This document shows positions 1 to 6,530 of a stretch of 19,377 nucleotides of DNA, in pieces. The stretch is from assembly GCA_955652715.1 (NCBI GenBank), contig CATPBS010000309.1, forward strand, positions 1-19,377. Reading direction: 5' to 3'. Both the position numbers and the translations under genes were made by a program. Within the stretch, counting starts at the first letter, position 1. Each line of letters begins with the position of its first letter. The notes under the pieces are model-generated. The model saw only the letters and a list, made by a program, of their open reading frames with translations. It ran no database searches and had not been told where the DNA came from. The DNA is from an uncultured Candidatus Udaeobacter sp. (GTDB lineage: Bacteria > Verrucomicrobiota > Verrucomicrobiia > Chthoniobacterales > UBA10450).

Positions 1-71
1 TAACAAAACTGAGTTCTCTGATCGCGATGTAAATAATGGATTTCAAAACGCGTTCGCGATAAAACCGTTAT

Positions 72-266
72 ATGCAGACTCTCATAATCGAAGTTAGCGG
101 CGGCGTGATTCAAGAAATTTACTGCGACGCGCAGCGCATTCGCGTTATCAAGGTCGATTGGGATGCTGGCGAATCGCCCGGCGACGCATTCCAAGCCGGC
201 AAAATATTTGTGCAGCCGATGTCGATTCTTCCGGACGAAACTCGGAAAGCGCTCGCAACGGTCTAA
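72..266 (+). CDS. Small conserved-looking hypothetical protein (64 aa)
   Basis: I cannot assign a function. The product is a short acidic protein that opens with a strand-like stretch (TLIIEVSGGVIQEIY), followed by a second predicted strand (IRVIKVDWD) and a helix-like C-terminus (PDETRKALATV). There is no signal peptide, membrane segment or metal motif. It resembles small bacterial proteins with the pattern EVxGGxVQEVY...VVDWD, recalled from general familiarity and not from a search. The ATG has no evident Shine-Dalgarno site. Its TAA stop lies 1 nt before the ATG of the phospholipase-D-like gene, so the two are probably co-transcribed and may be translationally coupled. Bases 1-71 in front of it hold no recognisable gene. 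Confidence 0.6.
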   Translation: MQTLIIEVSGGVIQEIYCDAQRIRVIKVDWDAGESPGDAFQAGKIFVQPMSILPDETRKALATV

Positions 267-267
267 A

Positions 268-1071
268 ATGATTGTCGTCTCGCCGACAGATCGCTGGCTG
301 AAGAATGCGCTGGAGAATTGCTCATCTTCGCTAATGGTTTCGAGCCCCTGTATTGGAAAGTATCTCCACGATGCAGTCTCGCAGCTCGGTCCGAAGGTCA
401 CCGTCAGACTCCTGACGCGTACATTGCTCGGCGACTTCGCAAGCAATGCGTCAGACCTTGACGCAGTTCATGCCCTAGCCGAGCGAATCGGCGGCATTTT
501 TAGTCTCAGCTCGCTTCACGCTAAGGTTTATGTGGTCGACAAGAAATGTGCGCTAATTACGTCGGCGAATGCGACGTTCTCTGGGATGTATCGCAATCTC
601 GAATGCGGCGTTCAGATCAAGAATCGCGATGCCATCAACACACTGCGCGCTTTCATTCAATCCGGATTTGGCAGCAGTCCGAGACCTCAGCTCTGGACTG
701 CTGATGATCTGAACGAACTACGTAAGCCCGTCGAGACTTTGCGCGCCGCACTGTCGCGCGTAACAACGTTGCGCGATGCAGCTATCGAAGCTCCTCCACG
801 CGTCCGACTCCAACGCCGGCAGCTGGCGCGACTAGTAGAAAGCTTTTCAGGCTGGCTACAATTAACCATGGAGGGAATTTCCCAAATCCGATCCGACACT
901 TTCACGATGAGCGAAGTTTTTGCGGTGTGCGCGCCTCTAGCTGCTTCTCGTTTTCCCGAAAATCGACACGTCCGGGAAAAACTCCGCCAGCAAATGCAAC
1001 GATTGCGCGACCTCGGTTTGATTTTGTTCCTAGGAGACGGTAGGTACGAACGACTCGCGAGTCAGACGTGA
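268..1071 (+). CDS. Phospholipase-D-fold putative nuclease with C-terminal winged helix (267 aa)
   Basis: The central part carries one HKD motif: H84-x-K86-x4-D91, followed by S99-x-N101 (TSAN in place of the usual GSxN), then N110-L-E112. A single HKD motif per chain is typical of dimeric PLD nucleases such as Nuc and the restriction enzyme BfiI, where two chains form one active site. Residues about 211-262 (FTMSEVFAV...RHVREKLRQQMQRLRDLG...FLGDGRY) resemble the winged-helix domain at the C-terminus of DpnI-type enzymes, suggesting DNA binding. The start was set at the ATG 1 nt after the upstream stop; an extension back to 163 would read over that gene in another frame. No methyltransferase is adjacent. 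A restriction or defence nuclease is an inference; a DNA repair or processing role is also possible. Confidence 0.8.
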   Translation: MIVVSPTDRWLKNALENCSSSLMVSSPCIGKYLHDAVSQLGPKVTVRLLTRTLLGDFASNASDLDAVHALAERIGGIFSLSSLHAKVYVVDKKCALITSANATFSGMYRNLECGVQIKNRDAINTLRAFIQSGFGSSPRPQLWTADDLNELRKPVETLRAALSRVTTLRDAAIEAPPRVRLQRRQLARLVESFSGWLQLTMEGISQIRSDTFTMSEVFAVCAPLAASRFPENRHVREKLRQQMQRLRDLGLILFLGDGRYERLASQT

Positions 1072-1162
1072 ACAAGCGCGCGCATTCACCAAAGCGTGGC
1101 TTTGAGTTTCGACGGACCTCGAGAGTTGAGGGTTGGTTGTTGAGAGCTACAATCATCTCATT

Positions 1163-1606
1163 ATGAGCGACACCTATGTTCCACTGATCAGTTCCGGCGT
1201 TGCCGGGCCGCTTGGCGTCGTGCATCTCCCGCGGCTTTGGCAGAAGGTCTCTCTGGAGGAGAAGGGTAAACTTGCTCGTGGCTATCCTGGCGTTGGCAAA
1301 GGGTTCGATGCAATGACGCTCGCCGCACTCGGACTCGAAGAGCAGGCGGTGAGAGATTACATCAAAAGAAATAAGCCGACCTATCCGCAATTCGAAGCGT
1401 GGGTGAAGAAGAATGCGAAATCGCTAAATCGGGAAGCGATCGGTAACCACAACGCTGCGGTGCGTGGCTACAATCATGACGACGAAACTCGGCGCGGCAT
1501 TCTGAACACGTGCAGCATTGCCGATGATGCTTCTGCGCCAAAGGACGCGGTGAACCTGAATAATCTCGATGATTGGTACGAGTTTCATCAGCAGGTGCTC
1601 CAATAG
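1163..1606 (+). CDS. DUF5069 family protein
   Basis: The product of 147 residues begins MSDTYVPLISSGVAGPLGVVHLPR and continues with a LWQKVSLEEKGKL segment, GYPGVGKGFDAM and KPTYPQFEAWVKKN. This pattern matches my memory of the DUF5069 family, found often in Verrucomicrobiota and related bacteria; its biochemical role is unknown. It is soluble, with no signal peptide or transmembrane helix. The ATG at 1163 is preferred over a TTG at 1133 because it gives the usual family N-terminus. No Shine-Dalgarno sequence is obvious. The gene stands alone: 91 nt separate it from the nuclease gene, and a large inverted repeat follows it. Confidence 0.85.
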   Translation: MSDTYVPLISSGVAGPLGVVHLPRLWQKVSLEEKGKLARGYPGVGKGFDAMTLAALGLEEQAVRDYIKRNKPTYPQFEAWVKKNAKSLNREAIGNHNAAVRGYNHDDETRRGILNTCSIADDASAPKDAVNLNNLDDWYEFHQQVLQ

Positions 1607-1651
1607 TTGAAGGGGGAGAAGATTGAGGCGATTGCGAGCCTCACCGGTTTC

Positions 1652-1754
1652 AGCCACGGATGAACACGGATTTTCACGGATTAGAGAACACAATCTGGAA
1701 ACCAGGAAATCAGAAATTTTCCGAATCCGTGTTTATCTGTGTCGATCTGTGGCT
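1652..1754. repeat. Inverted-repeat element with 31-nt arms
   Basis: The left arm 1652-1682 starts agccacggatgaacacgg, and the right arm 1724-1754 ends in its near reverse complement (tctgtgtcgatctgtggct). The arms pair with a few mismatches across a 41-nt AT-rich spacer. It lies between DUF5069 and the Rieske gene and ends 17 nt before the Rieske ATG, so it could form a hairpin in that transcript's leader. Elements built on ccacggat/atccgtgg are, from memory, dispersed in several environmental bacterial genomes. It encodes nothing itself. Confidence 0.8.
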
Positions 1755-1771
1755 AGGATTTATGCCTTCCC

Positions 1772-2896
1772 ATGATCACAGCATTCCGCAAGACGGCTGA
1801 AACTTTTGCGGCCGGAGCGAAAGCTTTAGCGCAACAATACTTCGTCTCGCCTGAAGTGTTCGCAGAAGAGCAAGACAGAATTTTCTCGAACCAATGGGTA
1901 TTGGTTGGGCATCAGAGCCAGCTTGCTGAAGCGGGCGATTATTTTGTGGCGGAGGTCGCGAGCGAATCATTGATCATCGTTCGTGATAAAGGCGGAGAAG
2001 TGCATGGCTTTTACAACGTGTGCCGTCACCGTGGCACCCGGCTTCGCGAAGACAGAAACGGACATTTGTCCGCGATTCAGTGTCCGTATCACGCGTGGAC
2101 GTACGGGTTGGACGGGCGATTGATCGGCGCGCCGCACATGGATCAGGTACCGGGTTTTGCCAAGGCTGATTATTCGCTGCACGCCGCGAACCTCGCGTTG
2201 TGGGAAGGATTCATCTTTGTGAATCTGGAAGACGCCTCGACACAGCGAGGCGGCTACATGTCACTGGAGAAATGGTTCGCGCCGTTGGCGGGAAAATTTT
2301 CTCACTGGAACCTGCCGAAACTGCGCGCGGCGAAACGGATTGAGTACGACGTGAAGGCCAATTGGAAGCTGATGTGCGAGAATTATTCAGAGTGTTATCA
2401 CTGCCCGGGCGTGCATCCGATGCTTTCTAAAGTTTCACCCTACGATTCGGCGGAGAACGATCTCACCGAAGGGCCGTTTCTCGGCGGCTTCATGAAGATC
2501 ACTAAAGGCGCCGGCCTGACGATGAGCGGCAAAGCGTGCGCGTTGCCGGTCGGGAAGATCGAGAATCTCCAAGAGGTTTTCTATTATTCCATTTTTCCCA
2601 ACATGCTTCTCTCTTTACATCCGGAGTACGTGATGGTGCATCAGCTCTGGCCGCAGTCGCCGGAGCGCACACTGATCTTGTGCGATTGGTTTTTTCATCC
2701 GGACGCGTTCAATCGATCCGATTTCAAGCCGAAGGACGCGATCGAGTTCTGGGACATGACTAACAGGCAGGACTGGCACGTGTGCGAATTGAGTCAGCAA
2801 GGCATTGCCTCGCGCGCCTATGAGCCGGGCCCGTACTCGGCGCGGGAATCAATTCCGGCGGCGTGGGATGAGTACTACTTACGGCAGATAAGCTGA
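1772..2896 (+). CDS. Rieske [2Fe-2S] non-heme iron oxygenase, large subunit
   Basis: This cytoplasmic enzyme of 374 residues is expected to hydroxylate or demethylate a small organic substrate using O2 and electrons from a separate reductase. The Rieske cluster ligands are C84-x-H86 and C104-x2-H107 (CPYH). The catalytic domain has the signature NWKLMCENYSECYHCPGVHP: H210 and H215 are probable iron ligands, E207 sits where the Asp that bridges the two metal centres normally lies, and D334 (TNRQDW) is the probable third ligand. The length fits the single alpha-subunit type seen in glycine-betaine, carnitine or stachydrine oxygenases. The substrate cannot be read from the sequence. No beta subunit, ferredoxin or reductase is in the window. 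An AGGA sits about 13 nt before the ATG. Confidence 0.92.
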   Translation: MITAFRKTAETFAAGAKALAQQYFVSPEVFAEEQDRIFSNQWVLVGHQSQLAEAGDYFVAEVASESLIIVRDKGGEVHGFYNVCRHRGTRLREDRNGHLSAIQCPYHAWTYGLDGRLIGAPHMDQVPGFAKADYSLHAANLALWEGFIFVNLEDASTQRGGYMSLEKWFAPLAGKFSHWNLPKLRAAKRIEYDVKANWKLMCENYSECYHCPGVHPMLSKVSPYDSAENDLTEGPFLGGFMKITKGAGLTMSGKACALPVGKIENLQEVFYYSIFPNMLLSLHPEYVMVHQLWPQSPERTLILCDWFFHPDAFNRSDFKPKDAIEFWDMTNRQDWHVCELSQQGIASRAYEPGPYSARESIPAAWDEYYLRQIS

Positions 2897-2903
2897 GTTC
2901 TAT

Positions 2904-3062
2904 CCACAGATTTCCGGGACCCAAATTGACTCGCTCTCTCCCGATCGCTCGGCCCCTCGGCCTGCCCGTCTATCCGTCTCGCTTCCCGGCGGTCGTGTTC
3001 CCTCACAGATCTTCAAAGACTGGCTCCAACTAATCTGTGGAATCTGCGTAATCAATCTGTGG
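2904..3062. repeat. ccacagatt-type inverted repeat, partly degenerated
   Basis: The stretch between the Rieske and 3090-3575 genes has ccacagatt at 2904-2912 and the reverse complement aatctgtgg twice, at 3032-3040 and 3054-3062. The right side reads as spaced AATCTG-type units. The middle, 2913-3031, is GC-rich with no gene I can support. The repeat unit is related in layout to the element at 1652-1754 but differs in sequence. Confidence 0.6.
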
Positions 3063-3067
3063 ACTTC

Positions 3068-3094
3068 TTCCGCCGCTGAGACGGCCGCGCTACA
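3068..3094 (-). repeat. Degenerate TGTAG-linked hairpin at a gene end
   Basis: On the minus strand the sequence reads ctgtagcgcggccgtctc followed by agcggcgg. It looks like a decayed member of the TGTAG hairpin group described for 5711-5793. Pairing is imperfect (GCCG with CGGC). The TAG within ctgtag is the stop codon of the minus-strand gene 3090-3575. Confidence 0.5.
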
Positions 3095-3575
3095 GGTTCG
3101 CCAGTATTTTTGTGGCCATTGATTTTTCCGGGTCGAGACCCGCGTTGGCGGGAAGGCCATGGATTCCAATCGTGACCAGAATGTTCCCCTTGAGAACGTG
3201 CAACATTTGCATGCCGGTCTCGTTAGGACAGAAGATGGCTTTATCGCCAAGACCGTCGACCGGCGTCGATTTGCCGCCGTCGGCCGGGAGGATGAAAAAC
3301 ATCGTGGCGGCGAGCCCGGGTTTGCCAGCGTAGAGGACGTCGAACACGAGCGCCTTATCGCCTTTGACCGCATAATAACTCCACTCCGAATCGTAGAAGC
3401 CGTCGGTGCCGTTCTGGTTGCGACCCTTGGCGTCTTTGACCGGCACGCCCAGAATTCTCTCGGCATCGGACTTGGTGATGACTTTTGAAACGTCGATTTT
3501 GTCGCCGGCGTTAGCGGAAGCAAGATCGACCATGGCGATTGTCGAAAGAGCGAGGTTAATCAGTATGGTTTTCAT
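3090..3575 (-). CDS. Secreted protein of unknown function (161 aa)
   Basis: The first 23 residues form a signal peptide (MKTILINLALSTIAMVDLAS, then ANA before GDK), so the mature protein is probably periplasmic. The mature part has ITKSDAERILGVPV near the start, a DSEWSYYAV strand, PVDGLGDKAIFCP, a hydrophobic strand GNILVTIGIHG and an Ala-rich terminal helix. This order (an AxxILG helix, a GLGDxA loop, then a valine-rich strand) recalls small extracytoplasmic proteins of the DUF3558 kind, but I cannot assign a family. A single cysteine (FCP) rules out an internal disulfide. A GGAAGG sequence lies about 10 nt before the ATG, one of the few credible ribosome-binding sites here. The gene ends at the TAG of a repeat hairpin. 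Confidence 0.75.
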   Translation of the reverse strand: MKTILINLALSTIAMVDLASANAGDKIDVSKVITKSDAERILGVPVKDAKGRNQNGTDGFYDSEWSYYAVKGDKALVFDVLYAGKPGLAATMFFILPADGGKSTPVDGLGDKAIFCPNETGMQMLHVLKGNILVTIGIHGLPANAGLDPEKSMATKILANL

Positions 3576-3653
3576 GAGGTCGCCTTCCGACGAATTGAAA
3601 GACCAAGCCTAACCGGTTGCCAGAGGCGCGATCAATCCTTCATTTGGACGAGG

Positions 3654-3690
3654 CGCTTTCAACGCTCAGTACTCAGCTGATGTGAAAGCG
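3654..3690. repeat. Short perfect inverted repeat (8-bp arms)
   Basis: CGCTTTCA at 3654-3661 and TGAAAGCG at 3683-3690 are perfect reverse complements with a 21-nt spacer. They lie in the gap between the divergent genes 3090-3575 and kynA, so they could be a hairpin or a regulator site. No further evidence separates the two. Confidence 0.35.
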
Positions 3691-3724
3691 GCGTTGTCGT
3701 CCAGCATCCAGTATGGCTCCGCCG

Positions 3725-3766
3725 CGTTGAAGCGTTAAATCGTTGAAACGTTAAAGCGTTGCAGCG
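3725..3766 (+). repeat. Degenerate 8-bp tandem repeat (CGTTGAAN), five units
   Basis: Five consecutive octamers are seen: CGTTGAAG, CGTTAAAT, CGTTGAAA, CGTTAAAG and CGTTGCAG, followed by a further CG. The spacing is exactly 8 nt. The array ends 11 nt before the kynA ATG, so it covers the likely leader or promoter of that gene. Related octamers occur after kynA at 4571-4602 and 4645-4660. Confidence 0.8.
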
Positions 3767-3777
3767 AGCATGACCTT

Positions 3778-4563
3778 ATGGCCTCGCTTACGTACGCCAG
3801 TTATCTCGACCTGGAGAAACTGCTTTCGCTTCAGAAACCGCGTTCCAGCCCGCCGGAACACGATGAGACGCTGTTCATCATCATCCATCAAACGTATGAA
3901 CTCTGGTTCAAGCAGTTGCTCCACGAGTTTGAAAAGATCAAGCGAGACTTTTCCGCAGGCGATCTTTTTGGAGCGATTCACACGTTTAAGCGCGTACGCA
4001 CAATCATGAAGGTGCTGGTGGCGCAGGTGGACATTCTGGAAACAATGACGCCGTCGTCGTTCTCAAGCTTTCGTGATCGGCTCGAGACTGCATCGGGATT
4101 TCAATCTGTGCAGTTTCGGGAAATTGAATTCGCGCTTGGATACAAAAGGGAATCGACAGTCGCGTACCTCAAGCCGGATTTTCCTGGCTACGATCGGCTA
4201 CAAAAATTGCTCAACGAACGCAGTGTGGTTGATCATTTCTACGATTTTCTTGCCGCCCGTGGGGCACAGATTCCCGCCGATTTGAGAAATCGGGACGTCA
4301 CGCAACCGAATGGACCAGACGAGCGTGTGCAGAAAGAAATCCTTCGACTCTACAAGCAGTCGCCTGAATGCTCGATCCTGTTCGAATTGATGACCGATTT
4401 CGACGAGGGGTTGCAGGAGTGGCGTTATCGGCACATCAAGCTGGTTGAGCGAACGATCGGCGCAAAGAAAGGCACCGGCGGATCACCAGGCGTGCCGTTT
4501 CTGAAAGAATCATTGTTTAGGCCTGTGTTCCATGATCTCTGGGCTATCAGACACGAACTGTGA
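3778..4563 (+). CDS. kynA: Tryptophan 2,3-dioxygenase
   Basis: This cytoplasmic haem enzyme opens the indole ring of L-tryptophan with O2 to give N-formylkynurenine, the first step of the kynurenine pathway. The product of 261 residues shows the family signature throughout. The distal-pocket His is H37 in FIIIHQTYELWFK. SGFQSVQFREIEFALG includes R114, the expected carboxylate-binding Arg. The proximal haem ligand is H219 in WRYRHIKLVERTIG, and KGTGGSPGVPFLK is the conserved substrate-binding loop. It is slightly shorter than many homologues at the N-terminus but complete in the core. No Shine-Dalgarno site is evident. It converges with the ACMS decarboxylase gene and is bordered on both sides by CGTTGAAN octamers. 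Confidence 0.97.
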   Translation: MASLTYASYLDLEKLLSLQKPRSSPPEHDETLFIIIHQTYELWFKQLLHEFEKIKRDFSAGDLFGAIHTFKRVRTIMKVLVAQVDILETMTPSSFSSFRDRLETASGFQSVQFREIEFALGYKRESTVAYLKPDFPGYDRLQKLLNERSVVDHFYDFLAARGAQIPADLRNRDVTQPNGPDERVQKEILRLYKQSPECSILFELMTDFDEGLQEWRYRHIKLVERTIGAKKGTGGSPGVPFLKESLFRPVFHDLWAIRHEL

Positions 4564-4570
4564 CGCGCAG

Positions 4571-4660
4571 CGTTGAAGCGATGAAGAGCTGAACCGTTGA
4601 AGCGGAACCAGGTAACGATCGACGAAAAACTTTTCGCTGTGACGCTTCAACGTTTAATTG
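4571..4660. repeat. CGTTGAAN octamers in inverted arrangement between kynA and the decarboxylase gene
   Basis: On the plus strand 4571-4602 holds four 8-nt units: CGTTGAAG, CGATGAAG, AGCTGAAC and CGTTGAAG. At 4645-4660 the same motif is present on the opposite strand (CTTCAACG then TTTAATTG). The two sets can form a hairpin in the convergent gap and may act as a bidirectional terminator, but no clear T-tract supports that. The right-hand part overlaps the last codon and stop of the minus-strand gene. Confidence 0.65.
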
Positions 4661-5706
4661 AGACTCAGAAACTCGCGCGCAGTGCCCGAGAGCAGTTGCG
4701 CTTTTTCTTTGGCGGAAAGCTTCATCGATTCGATGAGGTGGCCCGGTTTCGTTTCGCCTAACGGAAAAGGATAATCTGAGCCGAATGCGACGCGTTGCGC
4801 GCCGAATAATTTAAGCAACATCTTGAGCGCGTCCGCATCGTGGACCAGCGAATCCACGTAAAACCGTGCGGGAATGGAGCCGCCGTTATCGTCGTGACGG
4901 GCAAGATATTCTCTCGGGTTTTTGCCGTTATCCGTCGCGACCAAGTCCGGGCGCACATGGAAGGCATGCTCGATCCGGCCAACCGTGAATGGAAATGCGC
5001 CCCCGCCATGGGCAAACGCGACGCGCAGTTTGGAAAAGCGATCGAATACACCGCCGAAAATCATCGAGCAGATTGCCAGCGATGTCTCGGCCGGCATTCC
5101 GACGAGCCAGGGCAGCCAGTATTTCGGCATCCTTTCCTTCCCCATCATGTCCCAAGGATGGACGAAAATTGCGGCGCTTAGGTCCTCCGCCGTTTTCCAA
5201 ACGACGTCGAGCGCGGGATGATCGAGGTTGCGGCAATCCGGGCCGTGGCAATGATCGTTTGCGTCAACGTGGGTCCCAATCTCGACTCCGCACAGCTGGA
5301 GCTCGCGAAGGCAACGCATCAATTCTTGCGCGGCAAGATCGACATCCTGCAATGGGATGGTCCCGAGACCAACAAAGCGCGACGGATATCGCCGAACGAT
5401 TTCAGCGATGTGGTCGTTCAGCAGACGACAGAGATCAAGCGCATCCCGCGGTTTTGCCCAATAGCTGAACATCACCGGCACGGTCGAGAGCACCTGGACA
5501 GAAACGCCGGTACTGTCCATTTCCTCGATCCGGCGCTCGGCGTTCCACACGTTATCGTTGATTTCGCGAAAGACGCGGTCACCGATCATCATCCGTGCCG
5601 AGCAGGGATCCGAGTGCTCCAGCCTTACGAATCCTGGGTAGCCGTATTTTTGATCCAGGTCCGGCCAGTTGCGCGGCAAAATGTGAGTGTGCAGGTCGAT
5701 CTTCAC
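4654..5706 (-). CDS. nbaD: 2-amino-3-carboxymuconate-6-semialdehyde decarboxylase (ACMSD)
   Basis: This amidohydrolase-superfamily enzyme removes CO2 from ACMS to give 2-aminomuconate 6-semialdehyde, which prevents spontaneous formation of quinolinate. The product of 350 residues closely follows the ACMSD family as I know it: KIDLHTHILPRNWPDL with metal ligands H6 and H8, LSTVPVMFSYWAKP, FVHPWDM with H183, KYWLPWLVGMPAETSLAICS, FAHGGGAFPFTVGRI with probable catalytic H233, and GSDYPFPLGE with metal ligand D311. Two short stretches look inserted relative to the usual sequence, at about residues 149-163 and 270-279. The start codon is GTG at 5706, directly next to a TGTAG hairpin element. It reads in the same direction as the 3-hydroxyanthranilate dioxygenase gene upstream (82-nt gap), so the two probably form an operon. 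Confidence 0.96.
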   Translation of the reverse strand: MKIDLHTHILPRNWPDLDQKYGYPGFVRLEHSDPCSARMMIGDRVFREINDNVWNAERRIEEMDSTGVSVQVLSTVPVMFSYWAKPRDALDLCRLLNDHIAEIVRRYPSRFVGLGTIPLQDVDLAAQELMRCLRELQLCGVEIGTHVDANDHCHGPDCRNLDHPALDVVWKTAEDLSAAIFVHPWDMMGKERMPKYWLPWLVGMPAETSLAICSMIFGGVFDRFSKLRVAFAHGGGAFPFTVGRIEHAFHVRPDLVATDNGKNPREYLARHDDNGGSIPARFYVDSLVHDADALKMLLKLFGAQRVAFGSDYPFPLGETKPGHLIESMKLSAKEKAQLLSGTAREFLSLN

Positions 5707-5710
5707 GAGG

Positions 5711-5793
5711 TGTAGCGTCCGCTGTCTCAGCGGAATTGTAGGGCGTTTCTGTGAAACGCCAATCGAGCGACTCCTGACCCAGAACGCCCTACA
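5711..5793 (+). repeat. Tandem TGTAG-linked hairpins between nbaD and nbaC
   Basis: Two units in a row are seen. The first has tgtag at 5711-5715 followed by CCGCTG-tct-CAGCGG at 5719-5733. The second has tgtag at 5737-5741 with GGCGTTTC-tgt-GAAACGCC at 5742-5760. In addition tgtagggcgtttctg (5737-5751) pairs with cagaacgccctaca (5780-5793), giving a larger hairpin with one bulged T. The right end contains the TAG stop of nbaC on the minus strand, and the left end comes within 5 nt of the nbaD GTG. If transcribed as an operon, this sits in the junction between the two genes. Confidence 0.8.
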
Positions 5794-6322
5794 GCGATTT
5801 TACTGGCTGCGGTTTCTCAACTTTCGTTCCACATTTTTTGCAGGTGCGCCGCACATCGTCATTCCAGAAATCAAGCATCGCCTGGCTGAAATGTTCGACG
5901 ATGTCCGCACAATCGAAATGAATGTCTTCCACCAGCGCCCCGCAGTTTTCGCAGTAAAAAATGACGTGTTCTTTTTCTCCGGGCGGGCGCCGCCGCTCGA
6001 CTACTACACCGATCGTGTCCGGCGGCCGCTGCGGGGAATGCGGAACATTTGGCGGGATGAAGAAGGTTTCGCCTTCTCTCACGACGTGGTCCACGATGCG
6101 GTCGCCTTCGCGGATGCGCACCTTAATGTCGCCATTGAGCTGATAGAAGTACTCCTCCGAATCGACGAGATGAAAATCGTTCCGCGCGTTCGGCCCTTTG
6201 ATGACCATCACGAAAAAATCCCGTCCGTCGTACAGATAACGATTGCTCACGGGGGGTTGAAATTTGTCGGCGTTTTCTTCGATCCATTTTTTAAGATCAA
6301 TCGGTGGTTGCACAGTGGTCAT
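5789..6322 (-). CDS. nbaC: 3-hydroxyanthranilate 3,4-dioxygenase
   Basis: This cupin enzyme cleaves 3-hydroxyanthranilate with O2 to ACMS, the substrate of the decarboxylase encoded next to it. The product of 177 residues has all residues expected from the bacterial family: iron ligands H51, E57 and H95; substrate-contacting R47, R99 and E110; and two CxxC pairs (C124/C127 and C161/C164) forming the rubredoxin-like second iron site found in bacterial homologues. The ATG at 6322 gives the usual N-terminus (MTTVQPPIDLKKWIEEN); an in-frame extension to 6460 is unlike the family. There is no evident Shine-Dalgarno site. The stop codon TAG lies inside the downstream hairpin repeat (CTG-TAG). Confidence 0.97.
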   Translation of the reverse strand: MTTVQPPIDLKKWIEENADKFQPPVSNRYLYDGRDFFVMVIKGPNARNDFHLVDSEEYFYQLNGDIKVRIREGDRIVDHVVREGETFFIPPNVPHSPQRPPDTIGVVVERRRPPGEKEHVIFYCENCGALVEDIHFDCADIVEHFSQAMLDFWNDDVRRTCKKCGTKVEKPQPVKSL

Positions 6323-6390
6323 GCGCAAAGCGTATTTACCCATGCGCCCAGCGTCAAACCGAGCCGTTAACTTGCAAGCCCGCAGCCGAA

Positions 6391-6424
6391 AAATTGGGCA
6401 CTGGTCTTTGGCCGCACCCAATTT
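6391..6424. promoter_or_regulatory. 8-bp inverted repeat in a divergent intergenic region
   Basis: AAATTGGG (6391-6398) and CCCAATTT (6417-6424) are perfect reverse complements with an 18-nt spacer, midway between the divergent nbaC and L,D-transpeptidase genes. The position suits a regulator-binding site or a leader hairpin for nbaC. I cannot identify -35/-10 boxes with confidence. Confidence 0.3.
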
Positions 6425-6530
6425 GCTACGGCGCGGCTCGTGGATTGCATTACGAAACATCCGTGAGGCCGGTCCGAATCGACTTTAGTGTTGAAGTGTC
6501 ATAAGGAACCCCGCATAAGTATCCGCTTTC

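Noticed and set aside
1..71. End of a preceding gene
   Set aside because: The window starts with taa, but no coding frame can be judged from so few bases.
72..1071. Classic toxin-antitoxin pair
   Set aside because: The small protein shows no DNA-binding antitoxin motif and the PLD protein is larger than usual toxins; the pairing is noted only as a candidate unit.
902..1390. Open frame of 162 codons on the minus strand
   Set aside because: It runs antisense to the end of the nuclease gene and the start of the DUF5069 gene, both of which have recognisable protein sequence.
2900..3523. Open frame of 207 codons on the minus strand
   Set aside because: It overlaps the signal-peptide-bearing gene 3090-3575 in another frame and runs through a repeat; the composition is Ser/Arg/Thr-rich with no domain pattern.
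3725..3766. CRISPR array
   Set aside because: The units are 8 nt with no spacers between them, and no cas gene is in the window.
5687..6370. Open frame of 227 codons on the plus strand over the 3-hydroxyanthranilate dioxygenase gene
   Set aside because: It lies opposite a gene with all active-site residues in place and its own translation shows no family pattern; it is a by-product of codon bias.
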